NCBI RefSeq assembly: GCF_023734775.1
Contig: NZ_AP025734.1
Coordinates: 1 to 64,000, forward strand
Source: Nostoc cf. commune SO-36
GTDB lineage: Bacteria; Cyanobacteriota; Cyanobacteriia; Cyanobacteriales; Nostocaceae
Length of the DNA: 64,000 nucleotides
Reading direction: 5' to 3'
The notes beneath the pieces are model-generated. The model did not search any database and had not been told where the DNA came from. It saw only the letters and a program-made list of their open reading frames with translations. The position numbers and the translations under genes were made by a program. This document shows positions 17,864-25,489 of this stretch, one piece after another; the stretch's first letter is position 1; each line of letters begins with the position of its first letter.

Positions 17864-20725
17864 TCAGAATAAGTTCAATTGTCTACCTTCATTAAATGGT
17901 ATCTCAGGTTGCACGTAAGACACTTTCGCTTTGATTTCATCCATAGCCAACCACAAATCTAATAAGGCTTTTTCTTCAGTCAGGCGTTTCTTTTCATCAC
18001 CAATGCGGGGAATTACTTTCAACGCTACTTCAAATGTCCGCATAAATAAATCGTTGCTAACTAAGCCTGTATTTTTGAGAAACCTGCGGACTGGTTCTGT
18101 ATTTTCTTCTTCTTGGTAAAGGGCGATAATGGCGTGGAGTCCATCTACTAAATATCTGGCAGAAAATTCAGTATCGGTGACGGAGAAGGCGCGTTTTTTC
18201 AAGCGTTGTTGCGGGGTGAGTAATTTACAGTAACCGCTTCCAGAATCGAGTAGTTTGTGTTTTTTGACTAAATCGGAAACATCAAAACCGCCGACTGCTA
18301 AAGCGAGTTGTCTAGCTTCATCGAAGGGGAATTCTCGCGCTTCAAAGGTATCCCATGCCAAGATGTACCATTGGGTTAAAGGGTCGATACCGTTGAAGTC
18401 TTTACCTTCTAATAGTTTTTGTAGTCGGTATTCGACTACTGCTTGGCGTACTTCTTCAAATGCTGCTTTGGGTTCAACTTGATTTCCGGCGCTGTCGAGA
18501 ATGGAACTATATTTGGTAAACACACTCAAAGCTGAACCGAAAGCACTTAAGCACAAGTTGATACCAGGGGGTTTAATGCGGCGTTGCGGATCTGCTACTC
18601 TATCAGCTGCCGGACGTGAATCTTCAGTTAAGCATTTTTCGAGTTCTGGTGCTTTTTCAAAGACGATATTTCGCACGTCAATTCGCACGTCATCCCACCA
18701 AGCTTGTTCGGCGTTCGGGTCGCGTTTGCGACATACTAAAAGCACGGTGCTTGATACGGCGTTTTTCTGCGCTTGGTGCAAGTTTTGCGGGTTTTCGGTA
18801 CTGACTGCCCATGATGCGGTAATCTCGAAACCAGCATCGATGAGGGATTTGGCTAAAACATCCCACGCGCCGGAGTCTTTGTGGTTGAATTGTACTGTCA
18901 TTACGCCGTCGTCGCGGAGGACGCGGTGGTATTCGGCGAACGCCATTGCCATTTTTGCTTCATAATCTTGGTTGGCAAGAATTTCTGGGGATACTCCCAT
19001 GTTGCGGAAGCGGGAAGGGTTGGCGACGGCTTCGCGGTCTTTGTCGGTGAGTTCTAGGTAGAATAATTCGGGGAAGATGTCGCCAAGGGTGCGTTTTAGC
19101 CAGACGTAGAAAAAGTCTGATAGTTCAGCATATTGGATTGTAGCGTAGTAAGGTGGATCTGTGATAACTGCGTCTACAGAGCTATCAGGGATATGAGTTA
19201 AATTATCTGCTGATGCTGAATTAATCTGTATGGATTTTGAATTGTATTGTTCAATTCCTGGGATTCCTGTTGAACCAGGTTTAGTTCCGAATAAAGCACA
19301 TAATTTTTCGTAGTCTGATGTTAAAGCATCTACACACCAATTCCATAAACGGTTTATACTTACTTCAGGATAGTTCCACATCAAATTTAAGGCGTGTTGT
19401 CCACTTGCCAGTTGAATTTGTGAGGTTGTGCCACTCCAATGAGCTAATCTGGAATTAGCATCAACACATCTATCTAATACCAAAGCTAAATAAATGCTAA
19501 TCGCTTTTGCTTTCTCCCATTCATACTCAGCTTGAATCAGTGCTTTTGCTTCGTTGATAATTTCTATATAAGTCACAAGCGTTAAAAGCTGACGCGAGTT
19601 AAAACAGTCTTCATATCTACACAAACCGTACTCATAATTACGCGGTGAATCGTGTAAACCAGTGCTAGTTGGCTCACGAGGAATTATATTATTAATACTT
19701 AGTTCAGAGTGTTTTTCTTGTAGATATGAGTTAGCCTTATTAATACCTTCAAAATCAATTTTATCAGGTAGTCTAAAATCTAATGCTGATTTACCAACTT
19801 TACAAGCAACTGCATAAATTTGATGTCCTAAATTATGAACTGATGAGTACCCTTTAATTGCCTCATCTTCAATTACACTATTACAATTTAGACATCTCCC
19901 AACCCCTCTGCTTAAGGTAATTGTAGTATCTGGATCATATTCACCATCATCAGTTTCAATAGTTGTTCCCTTTCCCTTCTTACCATTAACCAATTCAAAA
20001 TCAACCCGCTTATTTTCAGGATTAGGAATTGGCTTAACTGCACACCATTTATGTAAATTCTGCTTTTCAGGACGTTTATACAACCACCAATTTGGACTCA
20101 ACGGAACAACAGACTCACAATTAGGACAAACAACCGTATGCGCCCATAAATAAGTCTGCACAGTTTCCCCAGGTAAAGAAGGGAAAAACTCAGCTAACCT
20201 TTTCTCCGCTTCATCCCCTACCCACTTCACCCATTTATCAATATCCTGCTGCAAATCTGGGCCAAACTTTAGCGGATATTCCATCGCCGCCTTCATCGTC
20301 ACCACCGCCACAGGATTTAAATCAGAAGCCAGCACATTTAACCCATATCTCGCCGCTTCAAAAGGGATACTTCCACCACCTGCAAACGCATCTAAAATTG
20401 TGGGTGTGCGAGTTCCCCAAACCTTCTCGCAATAATCATGCACCTTCTTAATCTGCACAGAATTAGGCGGCGTTTTATATAGTTTTACCTCTTTCCCCGG
20501 TACTAACCCCAGCAAATATTCAAACTCTTGCATTGTGATATCTGCTGGTAATATCGAAGCCAACACACTGGCGCGACTAAAAGACAAAGGCTTACGCGAA
20601 TACCAGCGATGTAATCCTTTAAATGGATTTCCCCCGTGTTCAAAATTAACTTGCTCGTTTAATACCTGCACAGGCATCATTTTTTCAATAAATACAGCAG
20701 GGCGTTTAGGCTTTGAATCATTCAT
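17864..20725 (-). CDS. DUF1156-type adenine-specific DNA methylase with Zn ribbons (COG1743-like)
   Basis: The protein is about 953 aa from MNDSKPKRPA; an upstream start at 20773 would overlap the PIN gene. An N-terminal DUF1156-like segment (RPAVFIEKMMPVQVLNEQ) precedes the SAM-binding motif LDAFAGGGS near 112 and the catalytic motif TDPPYY near 520, in the gamma/beta amino-methylase style. Two CxxC pairs between them (near 200 and 278) form a Zn ribbon. The last residues, GRQLNLF, match the sliding-clamp consensus. Role: probably self-marking for the defence system, by N6-adenine methylation. It starts 4 bp after the PIN stop. A diverged copy of its first 50 codons lies at 21532-21681. Confidence 0.88.
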   Translation of the reverse strand: MNDSKPKRPAVFIEKMMPVQVLNEQVNFEHGGNPFKGLHRWYSRKPLSFSRASVLASILPADITMQEFEYLLGLVPGKEVKLYKTPPNSVQIKKVHDYCEKVWGTRTPTILDAFAGGGSIPFEAARYGLNVLASDLNPVAVVTMKAAMEYPLKFGPDLQQDIDKWVKWVGDEAEKRLAEFFPSLPGETVQTYLWAHTVVCPNCESVVPLSPNWWLYKRPEKQNLHKWCAVKPIPNPENKRVDFELVNGKKGKGTTIETDDGEYDPDTTITLSRGVGRCLNCNSVIEDEAIKGYSSVHNLGHQIYAVACKVGKSALDFRLPDKIDFEGINKANSYLQEKHSELSINNIIPREPTSTGLHDSPRNYEYGLCRYEDCFNSRQLLTLVTYIEIINEAKALIQAEYEWEKAKAISIYLALVLDRCVDANSRLAHWSGTTSQIQLASGQHALNLMWNYPEVSINRLWNWCVDALTSDYEKLCALFGTKPGSTGIPGIEQYNSKSIQINSASADNLTHIPDSSVDAVITDPPYYATIQYAELSDFFYVWLKRTLGDIFPELFYLELTDKDREAVANPSRFRNMGVSPEILANQDYEAKMAMAFAEYHRVLRDDGVMTVQFNHKDSGAWDVLAKSLIDAGFEITASWAVSTENPQNLHQAQKNAVSSTVLLVCRKRDPNAEQAWWDDVRIDVRNIVFEKAPELEKCLTEDSRPAADRVADPQRRIKPPGINLCLSAFGSALSVFTKYSSILDSAGNQVEPKAAFEEVRQAVVEYRLQKLLEGKDFNGIDPLTQWYILAWDTFEAREFPFDEARQLALAVGGFDVSDLVKKHKLLDSGSGYCKLLTPQQRLKKRAFSVTDTEFSARYLVDGLHAIIALYQEEENTEPVRRFLKNTGLVSNDLFMRTFEVALKVIPRIGDEKKRLTEEKALLDLWLAMDEIKAKVSYVQPEIPFNEGRQLNLF

Positions 20726-20729
20726 TTTA

Positions 20730-21227
20730 TTACCAACCATAAGTCCGAATATTATTAAAATTAATTGTATCAATACCTACTTTTTGCAGATAATTAGCTA
20801 ATTTGAAATCATCTGTAAGCACTAAATATTTATTTTTTGCTAAAGTCACAATTCCACAGTCAGTCAGCCCATATTTAGTAAAATTATCTAGCTGAACAGC
20901 ATCTACACTTTCAATATAAAATTCATCTAATGTAGTCATCGCTTGAGCAAAGACAGAGTAACATTGAGAACGTTCTGGTTCACCAATCTGGTTAACCAGA
21001 CTATTGACTTCAGTCAGCACATTAGGAGTTGTAACAATTTTTGAGAAATACGACAAGATACTCACTAGCAAATCGTAATCTTCTGGTAAAAATTTTTCAG
21101 TCCGATTAAATTGTGATATTCGACCTCGATTTACAGTCCCAACAAACCAAAGTAATAAAATATTTGTGTCAATTAAAATTCCTTTTTGCTTGTAAGTTTG
21201 AAACAATAAAGTAATATAATCTTTCAT
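20730..21227 (-). CDS. PIN-domain toxin candidate
   Basis: The protein (165 aa) has the PIN acidic residues: Asp in GILIDTNILLLWF, Glu in NVLTEVNSL, Asp in YGLTDCGIVTLA and Asp in YLVLTDDFKLA. This is the normal set for an Mg-dependent RNase of the VapC superfamily. It follows and overlaps a 96-aa gene by 4 bp. It lies between the intact methylase and a copy of that gene's 5' end, so the cassette looks inserted. Confidence 0.8.
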   Translation of the reverse strand: MKDYITLLFQTYKQKGILIDTNILLLWFVGTVNRGRISQFNRTEKFLPEDYDLLVSILSYFSKIVTTPNVLTEVNSLVNQIGEPERSQCYSVFAQAMTTLDEFYIESVDAVQLDNFTKYGLTDCGIVTLAKNKYLVLTDDFKLANYLQKVGIDTINFNNIRTYGW

Positions 21228-21514
21228 ACCTCACGAATTTTCATTGATTGTACTTCCCCTGTTTCCGCATCTACGGTAAATATTTTATACTCACGTTCAT
21301 ATTTAGTAGCTAAAGAAATAGCTTCAGGAATAAGTGTTCTTTCACTTTTAGCTACAGGGCGACTAAAACCTAATGTTACATACCAAAACCTTTTATTTTC
21401 TGACAATTCTACTTCTTCAAGCAAGATATCATTGATAGAATTACCTATCATATCCTGGATATCTTCAAAATATTTTTTAGCAGCTACAACAGCACCACGC
21501 ACATCAATTTTCAT
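21224..21514 (-). CDS. Small partner of the PIN protein (possible antitoxin)
   Basis: The protein (96 aa) precedes the PIN gene with an ATGA overlap. It is a small alpha/beta protein: an N-terminal helix pair (RGAVVAAKKYFEDI), a strand rich in aromatics (RFWYVTLGFSRP) and an IFTVDAETGEV hairpin. No DNA-binding motif was recognised, so it may neutralise the PIN protein without repressing the operon, or not be an antitoxin at all. A ribosome site AGGAGGTAAA precedes the ATG. Confidence 0.6.
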   Translation of the reverse strand: MKIDVRGAVVAAKKYFEDIQDMIGNSINDILLEEVELSENKRFWYVTLGFSRPVAKSERTLIPEAISLATKYEREYKIFTVDAETGEVQSMKIREV

Positions 21515-21531
21515 ATATTTTACCTCCTGAT

Positions 21532-21681
21532 TTATAATGACAAAGGCTGACGCGAATACCAGCCATGTAATCCTTTAAAAGGATTTCCCCTATGTTCAAA
21601 ATTAACTTGCTCGTTTAATACCTGCACAGGCATCATTTTTTCAATGAAAATAGCAGGGCGTTTGGGCGTTGAGTCAGGCAT
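21532..21681 (-). pseudogene. Truncated duplicate of the methylase 5' end
   Basis: The 150 bp encode a 49-residue peptide, beginning MPDSTPKRPAIFIEKMMPVQ, that matches the first 49 residues of the intact methylase with about seven substitutions, then stops at TAA. About nine bases in ten agree with 20583-20725. It lies just upstream of the PIN cassette, which is followed by the intact gene. The copy still has an ATG, so it may be translated. Confidence 0.85.
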
Positions 21682-21715
21682 GGAATGTTTATAATACTAC
21701 AGGTTCATTTAAGCA

Positions 21716-22294
21716 TTATGGATTGAGATAGCTAGAAATGCCATTTTCGTAGGACAAGGGAGAACGATAACCTTCATCAATCATCTGCCCGTGAATGGTA
21801 TCAGCAACAGACAAACAGAGAATTTTGTTTTTAACAGCTTTGACGAGAATCCCCAAAGTCCCTGTTAATTTAATCCCCCGTTCTTTGGCAAAATTTCTGG
21901 CTGCGCCATCATCGGTAGCAAAAACCCAATTACGGTTACGGGCTATAGCCATTGCTTCTGACTCCCCTGCACCAAACCGTTGACTGTATTCCAAGGTTAG
22001 CCGTAACTCAACAGCATCATCATTGGGATTAACTTCGTCTGAAGGTGTTTGCAGCCAACCATCATCTAAAGCCTGATTAATCTCTTCTAGTTTCGTTCGA
22101 TTTTGCAAACGAGCAGATGTGGAAGCGCTGTTAATTCCTGCTTGGATTTCCCGTTGGACAGCTTTACCAACAAAGGCTCTACCAGCGTAGAGCCTTTGGA
22201 GGACATAGAAAACCTGTGAAAGAGCAAAATTACTCAGTACAGTGTTATCAAAAATTATTGGCGATGCCTCTGGTTCTGTACTTTTTGACTTCAC
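21716..22294 (-). CDS. DUF3368-like PIN-fold protein
   Basis: The protein (192 aa) shows DUF3368 features: IIFDNTVLSNFAL for the first acidic residue, GAGESEAMAIARN for the second cluster and VFATDDGAARNFA for the third. It then has TGTLGILVKAVKN, typical for the family. These are predicted RNases. It lies 32 bp downstream of the ImmA/IrrE gene on the same strand. XRE/ImmA plus DUF3368 is a known kind of TA-like pair (from memory, COG2856-COG2405). A likely RNase toxin whose antitoxin is the XRE/ImmA protein. Confidence 0.78.
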   Translation of the reverse strand: MKSKSTEPEASPIIFDNTVLSNFALSQVFYVLQRLYAGRAFVGKAVQREIQAGINSASTSARLQNRTKLEEINQALDDGWLQTPSDEVNPNDDAVELRLTLEYSQRFGAGESEAMAIARNRNWVFATDDGAARNFAKERGIKLTGTLGILVKAVKNKILCLSVADTIHGQMIDEGYRSPLSYENGISSYLNP

Positions 22295-22326
22295 TATTTT
22301 TTCCGTTCAATCTTCACACCAAATAG

Positions 22327-23184
22327 TTAAGCGTTCTCAATATCGCTTAAAAGTTCTAACTCAGAATTGATACCCAAATTAATAGGAATATCTCTGGACT
22401 GTAATTCATTTTTTGCCTCTTCCAAAGTGATTTCTAACAGTTCTGCCAACTTACTCAAGCTTAAATAACCGGAACGATACGCATCAAAGACCATCTCTCT
22501 ATACTCATTAGGAAATTGACTAAATTTTTCCAAGCGAGGAACAGAACGACCAATTTTAGCAAGCAGTTGTTTTGGCTTTTCTTTAGATAATTTTGGCAAG
22601 ACATTTTTCTCAATTAAGCCAATTCTTTTATCCCCCATCCGATAAAGCATAGCTTTATAGCTAACCCCAAAATCTAACGCCAAGTGCATAACAATTTCGG
22701 CGTTAATATCTCCATCTGACTTTTCTAAATAAGAAGTCAATCGTGGAACTATTGCTTCTTCAGGCATTAATAAATTAGCAGCAAACCATTGAGCAAAGTA
22801 TTCTTCCGGTCGGCGATAATTTCCACTGGGGTCGCAGGTAATGCCTTTTTGCTGACGATGAATCAAGTGATGGCAATATTCATGTGCCAGCACAAAATTA
22901 AGCATATTAGCTGAATAATCTCCAAGGTTTCTTTTCACCAAAATGAAGGAACCAAGGAAAGGTGAAAAAATGAAACATCCTCCTAATTTGGGCGTTACCA
23001 GATTCCATGCCATCACCCTGACACCTTCGTTCTCCAAAACGTCCCACATATTTCTAATCGGGCTAGAAATTGGAATCCCCAGTCGGGCACGTTCTTGTGC
23101 TGCCATCCACTTGGCTGCTGCTGGAGTAGGCTTAAATACGTTGTATAAAGGCTCACTTGAGTAAGGTTCAGAAAGACGGTTCAA
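22327..23184 (-). CDS. ImmA/IrrE-type metallopeptidase (C-terminal part of a frameshifted XRE-ImmA protein)
   Basis: The 285-residue frame starts at a TTG, but the same frame is open upstream to the XRE gene. The translation across the gap (for example FSANQVVDISPDKEQIERF) is normal protein sequence. The zinc site is HEYCH at 101-105, with a downstream YFAQWFAANLLMPEE helix carrying the third ligand. The C-terminal 80 residues hold a helical LSLSKLAELLEITLEEAKNEL segment. Joined to the XRE domain it would be a 403-residue XRE-ImmA protein, the ordinary form. Such peptidases cleave repressors on a damage or phage signal. Here one base is missing in the A8 run at 23344-23351. Confidence 0.8.
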   Translation of the reverse strand: MNRLSEPYSSEPLYNVFKPTPAAAKWMAAQERARLGIPISSPIRNMWDVLENEGVRVMAWNLVTPKLGGCFIFSPFLGSFILVKRNLGDYSANMLNFVLAHEYCHHLIHRQQKGITCDPSGNYRRPEEYFAQWFAANLLMPEEAIVPRLTSYLEKSDGDINAEIVMHLALDFGVSYKAMLYRMGDKRIGLIEKNVLPKLSKEKPKQLLAKIGRSVPRLEKFSQFPNEYREMVFDAYRSGYLSLSKLAELLEITLEEAKNELQSRDIPINLGINSELELLSDIENA

Positions 23185-23321
23185 CTTTCGAGCTAAATCC
23201 CCAAAGTTGCGGTGAAACTGACGAAAGCGCTCAATTTGCTCCTTATCAGGCGATATGTCAACAACTTGGTTGGCACTGAAAAGAATTTGAGTTGGGTCAT
23301 CCTCCTCAAAATTACTAACCT

Positions 23322-23537
23322 CTACTGCTCTAGACTCTTCATCAAAAAAAACAGAATACTCTTGCCAACTAAACGGGAAAACCGTTCGAGTTCCAGACTG
23401 TCTACCTTGCGTTTGCCACTCTCAATCAAAGACACAGCAGAACGCGGCAGTTCAAGATGCTGTGCCACAGCATCTTGAGAAAGCATTGCCTCAACCCTTG
23501 CAAAGCGAATTCGGCGACCTAGTTCTGCGTAATTCAT
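23322..23537 (-). CDS. XRE-family HTH domain (N-terminal part of a frameshifted XRE-ImmA protein)
   Basis: The 71-residue frame has a full XRE HTH: LGRRIRFARVEAMLSQDAVAQHL and then LPRSAVSLIESGKRKVDS as recognition helix. It stops soon after an 8-base homopolymer, where one additional T would lead into the ImmA frame. As a separate product it could still bind DNA. Two 15-bp palindromes flank the divergent intergenic region and are probably its operators. Confidence 0.8.
   Translation of the reverse strand: MNYAELGRRIRFARVEAMLSQDAVAQHLELPRSAVSLIESGKRKVDSLELERFSRLVGKSILFFLMKSLEQ
23344..23351. other. A8/T8 homopolymer at the XRE-ImmA frameshift
   Basis: Eight T on the coding strand separate CTG from GATGAAGAG. 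Nine would give an uninterrupted frame from the HTH into the peptidase. Either a single-base deletion, a sequencing error or a slippage site explains this. Confidence 0.75.
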
Positions 23538-23558
23538 TCTCCTTTGAACCTAATCTTT

Positions 23559-23573
23559 GTTTGATAATCGAAC
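23559..23573. promoter_or_regulatory. Operator-like palindrome upstream of XRE gene
   Basis: GTTTGATAATCGAAC fits the palindrome GTTYGAWWWTCRAAC and lies 21 bp upstream of the XRE start. A second copy lies 90 bp away, next to the divergent gene. Confidence 0.6.
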
Positions 23574-23663
23574 ACCTAACCTAATCTTAGCCCGATTTGG
23601 TAATAAAATTACTCTTCCTCTTGTTAGTTTTATGAACACTGTGCTAGCTTGTATCCAGTTAAT

Positions 23664-23678
23664 GTTCGATATTCAAAC
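23664..23678. promoter_or_regulatory. Operator-like palindrome upstream of YjzC-like gene
   Basis: GTTCGATATTCAAAC is the second copy of GTTYGAWWWTCRAAC and ends 15 bp before the ATG at 23694, overlapping the region just upstream of the ribosome site. Binding there would block the plus-strand operon. Confidence 0.6.
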
Positions 23679-23693
23679 AAGAAAGGACGGCTT

Positions 23694-23882
23694 ATGTCTG
23701 ATGAACTGAAAAAACCAGGCGAAATCGCACAACGTTCAGGTCAATACGAGATTACTGGGCCGCGTGGTGGTGGAACGGGAGAGGAACGAACTGTAACAAA
23801 AGGTGAACCTCTACCTCCGACACCACAAGCAGGTCAGCTTTACAAACTAGTTGACCCTACCAAGCACAAAGGCTCTAAATAG
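23694..23882 (+). CDS. YjzC-like small protein
   Basis: The protein (62 aa) starts at MSDELKKPGE, preceded by GAAAGGACGG; an upstream ATG would add 15 residues covering the operator. The pattern KPGEIAQRSGQYEITGPRGGG, ERTVTKGEPLPPTP, YKLVDPTK resembles YjzC family small proteins, which have two Gly-Tyr-type beta units. The function is unknown. It is the first gene divergent from the XRE/ImmA regulator, followed by a ubiquitin-like remnant and an E1-like gene. Confidence 0.65.
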   Translation: MSDELKKPGEIAQRSGQYEITGPRGGGTGEERTVTKGEPLPPTPQAGQLYKLVDPTKHKGSK

Positions 23883-23908
23883 TCTGTTTTCCGAACCACT
23901 TGTTTTTA

Positions 23909-23932
23909 GGGAGTGCAAAATTTGCTACTCCC
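23909..23932 (+). other. Short inverted repeat after the YjzC-like gene
   Basis: GGGAGT (23909-23914) and ACTCCC (23927-23932), extended inward by GCAAA and TTTGC, can form a hairpin 27 bp after the stop. No T tract follows, so a terminator role is doubtful. Confidence 0.35.
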
Positions 23933-23981
23933 CAATGCTCCCATTCCAAAACCACAAGATGAAATTTACAAGGAGTCTCAT

Positions 23982-24212
23982 ATGCAGATTGAATCTAAGC
24001 AAGACGCAGAATTATTGGCGAAAAAGCCCAAAACAATCACTGTTACTGTCAACGAGCGCCCTGTAACTTTATCCTTCGCCCCAACCCCGACTGTGTGCCG
24101 CCAATCCCATGTACGATCGCCACGCACGATTGTTTGGCGATGTCGGGCAAGAAATTTTCGCCAATTTAAAAGTAGGAATCATCGGACTTGGCGGCGGAGG
24201 TTCGCTAATTAA
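23982..24212 (+). pseudogene. Ubiquitin-like (multiubiquitin-type) N-terminal remnant
   Basis: A strong ribosome site, AAGGAG, precedes ATG 23982. The first 35 residues (MQIESKQDAELLAKKPKTIT, then VTVNERPVTLSFAPTP) resemble the first beta hairpin of the multiubiquitin-type domains encoded beside bacterial E1-like genes. After about codon 40 the sequence becomes Arg/Trp-rich and lies out of frame over the beginning of the ThiF gene, so the rest of the ubiquitin-like domain, and probably an E2-like gene, is missing. The most likely explanation is a deletion joining the two. The identification rests on a short stretch. Confidence 0.5.
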
Positions 24213-25050
24213 TGAATGGTTGTCCCACTTGGGAGTAGGGCATATCGTCGCCATCGACTTTGACCGCGTTGAATTAACTAATCGACCGCGAATTGTTGGC
24301 ACAAATCCTTGGGATGTAATGACTTGGTTAACCAAACAGCCGATTCCGTGGTTGCAAAAACTCGGCAAGCGATTGGCTGCTTATAAAGTCAATGTCGCCC
24401 GCCGGGTTGCCAAACAAGCTAATCCCTCCATCCGCTATGATGCGGTTGTGGGAAATATCGTCGATGAAGCGATGTCTACGACGGGCTGCGCCTACGCCCA
24501 TTTGCTAGTAGATGCCGATTTCTTGTTCTTGGCAGCGGACTCTATGCAAAGCCGTCTAGTTTTCAACGCGCTGGTGCATCAGTACCTGATTCCAGGGATT
24601 CAGATTGGTGCTAAGGTTCCTGTTGATAAGCAAACAAGGCAAGTTGAAGATATTTTTACTGCTACTCGACCTGTACTTCCTTATGCTTATGGTGGTTGCC
24701 TGCACTGCCATGAATTGATTCCGGCTGGTAGGTTACAACAAGAAGCATTGAGTGAGGAAGAACGGCGAACTCAGCGGTATGTTGAGGATGAAGATATCGC
24801 TCAACCCAGCGTCATTGCACTCAATGTTAAGTCTGCCGAGCAAGCTGTGAACGATTTTATGATGATGTTCACAGGACTTTATCAACCAGAAGTCCAACTG
24901 TGCCACCAATTAAGGTTTGCGCGAGAACGCAGCATTATCAATGTGGAGCCGCGTGCCAACGATGATTGCTTGGATTGTAGCAGTAGTTATCGCAGTCGTC
25001 GTGCCAGGGGCGATCGCTATCGTCTCCCCTGCCGAATGCCAAATGCGTAG
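24109..25050 (+). CDS. ThiF/HesA (E1-like) adenylating enzyme
   Basis: The protein (313 aa) has the E1 superfamily elements: YDRHARLFG start, nucleotide-binding IIGLGGGGS (24-32), the acidic VAIDFDRVELTNRPR strand and loop, and zinc-binding Cys pairs C197/C200 and C287/C290. The later half (FNALVHQYLIPGIQIGAKV) matches those E1-like proteins found in operons with ubiquitin-like, E2-like and JAB proteins. It would adenylate the C-terminus of a ubiquitin-like protein or a small substrate. No intact ubiquitin-like gene, E2 or JAB lies beside it. It begins inside the remnant frame upstream without its own good ribosome site. Confidence 0.78.
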   Translation: MYDRHARLFGDVGQEIFANLKVGIIGLGGGGSLINEWLSHLGVGHIVAIDFDRVELTNRPRIVGTNPWDVMTWLTKQPIPWLQKLGKRLAAYKVNVARRVAKQANPSIRYDAVVGNIVDEAMSTTGCAYAHLLVDADFLFLAADSMQSRLVFNALVHQYLIPGIQIGAKVPVDKQTRQVEDIFTATRPVLPYAYGGCLHCHELIPAGRLQQEALSEEERRTQRYVEDEDIAQPSVIALNVKSAEQAVNDFMMMFTGLYQPEVQLCHQLRFARERSIINVEPRANDDCLDCSSSYRSRRARGDRYRLPCRMPNA

Positions 25051-25059
25051 CAGTTGCAG

Positions 25060-25488
25060 CTAATCACCAAGCAATACTCGAATCGCTTTCAAAGCCTGAT
25101 TACGTTTACCATTGCTAATCTTGGCAAACCAGTAATGCGATTCCTCATAACTCATGGCTCTAATTCCTTGGGCGATATTCGCAATGCGTTCTAATTTAGA
25201 AAGCGGTTGCAAAGTCTGAAACAGCAACGCTAAATTTATCCCTGATTCTTCATTCAAAACATAAGGAGTTTGGCGATTGTGGCTTAGGGTTTTGGGGTCA
25301 TAATTATTCGCCTTCAAAGAATCATAAATTGCCTGTTTTACCTGAATTAAAGCATTACCCTTTAAACGCCCAATTCGCTTGGCAGAAGGACGCTTTTTTT
25401 CACCGGCTTTCTTATAAGCACATTGATACAACTCCAGGGCAAAGTTATTATTATCCGTGGGAACTACTCGCAATTGAAACTCTTGCAT
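25060..25488 (-). CDS. Small partner gene of the DUF499 ATPase
   Basis: The protein (142 aa) is basic in its centre (KKAGEKKRPSAKRIGRLKG) and helical toward the end (ESHYWFAKISNGKRNQALKAIRVLL). Its start lies one base after the DUF499 stop, so the genes are co-transcribed. It has no catalytic motif. The last helices could be a docking region. I know of no firm function; it may be a subunit of the ATPase complex. Confidence 0.65.
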   Translation of the reverse strand: MQEFQLRVVPTDNNNFALELYQCAYKKAGEKKRPSAKRIGRLKGNALIQVKQAIYDSLKANNYDPKTLSHNRQTPYVLNEESGINLALLFQTLQPLSKLERIANIAQGIRAMSYEESHYWFAKISNGKRNQALKAIRVLLGD

Positions 25489-25489
25489 C

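Noticed and set aside
18501..18965. Plus-strand frame of 154 codons inside the methylase gene
   Set aside because: Antisense shadow, rich in Ser and Arg, no start context.
24960..25050. Arg-rich end of the ThiF protein as a frameshifted tail
   Set aside because: SRRARGDRYRLPCR resembles the native end of some ThiF proteins, and no better frame is available.
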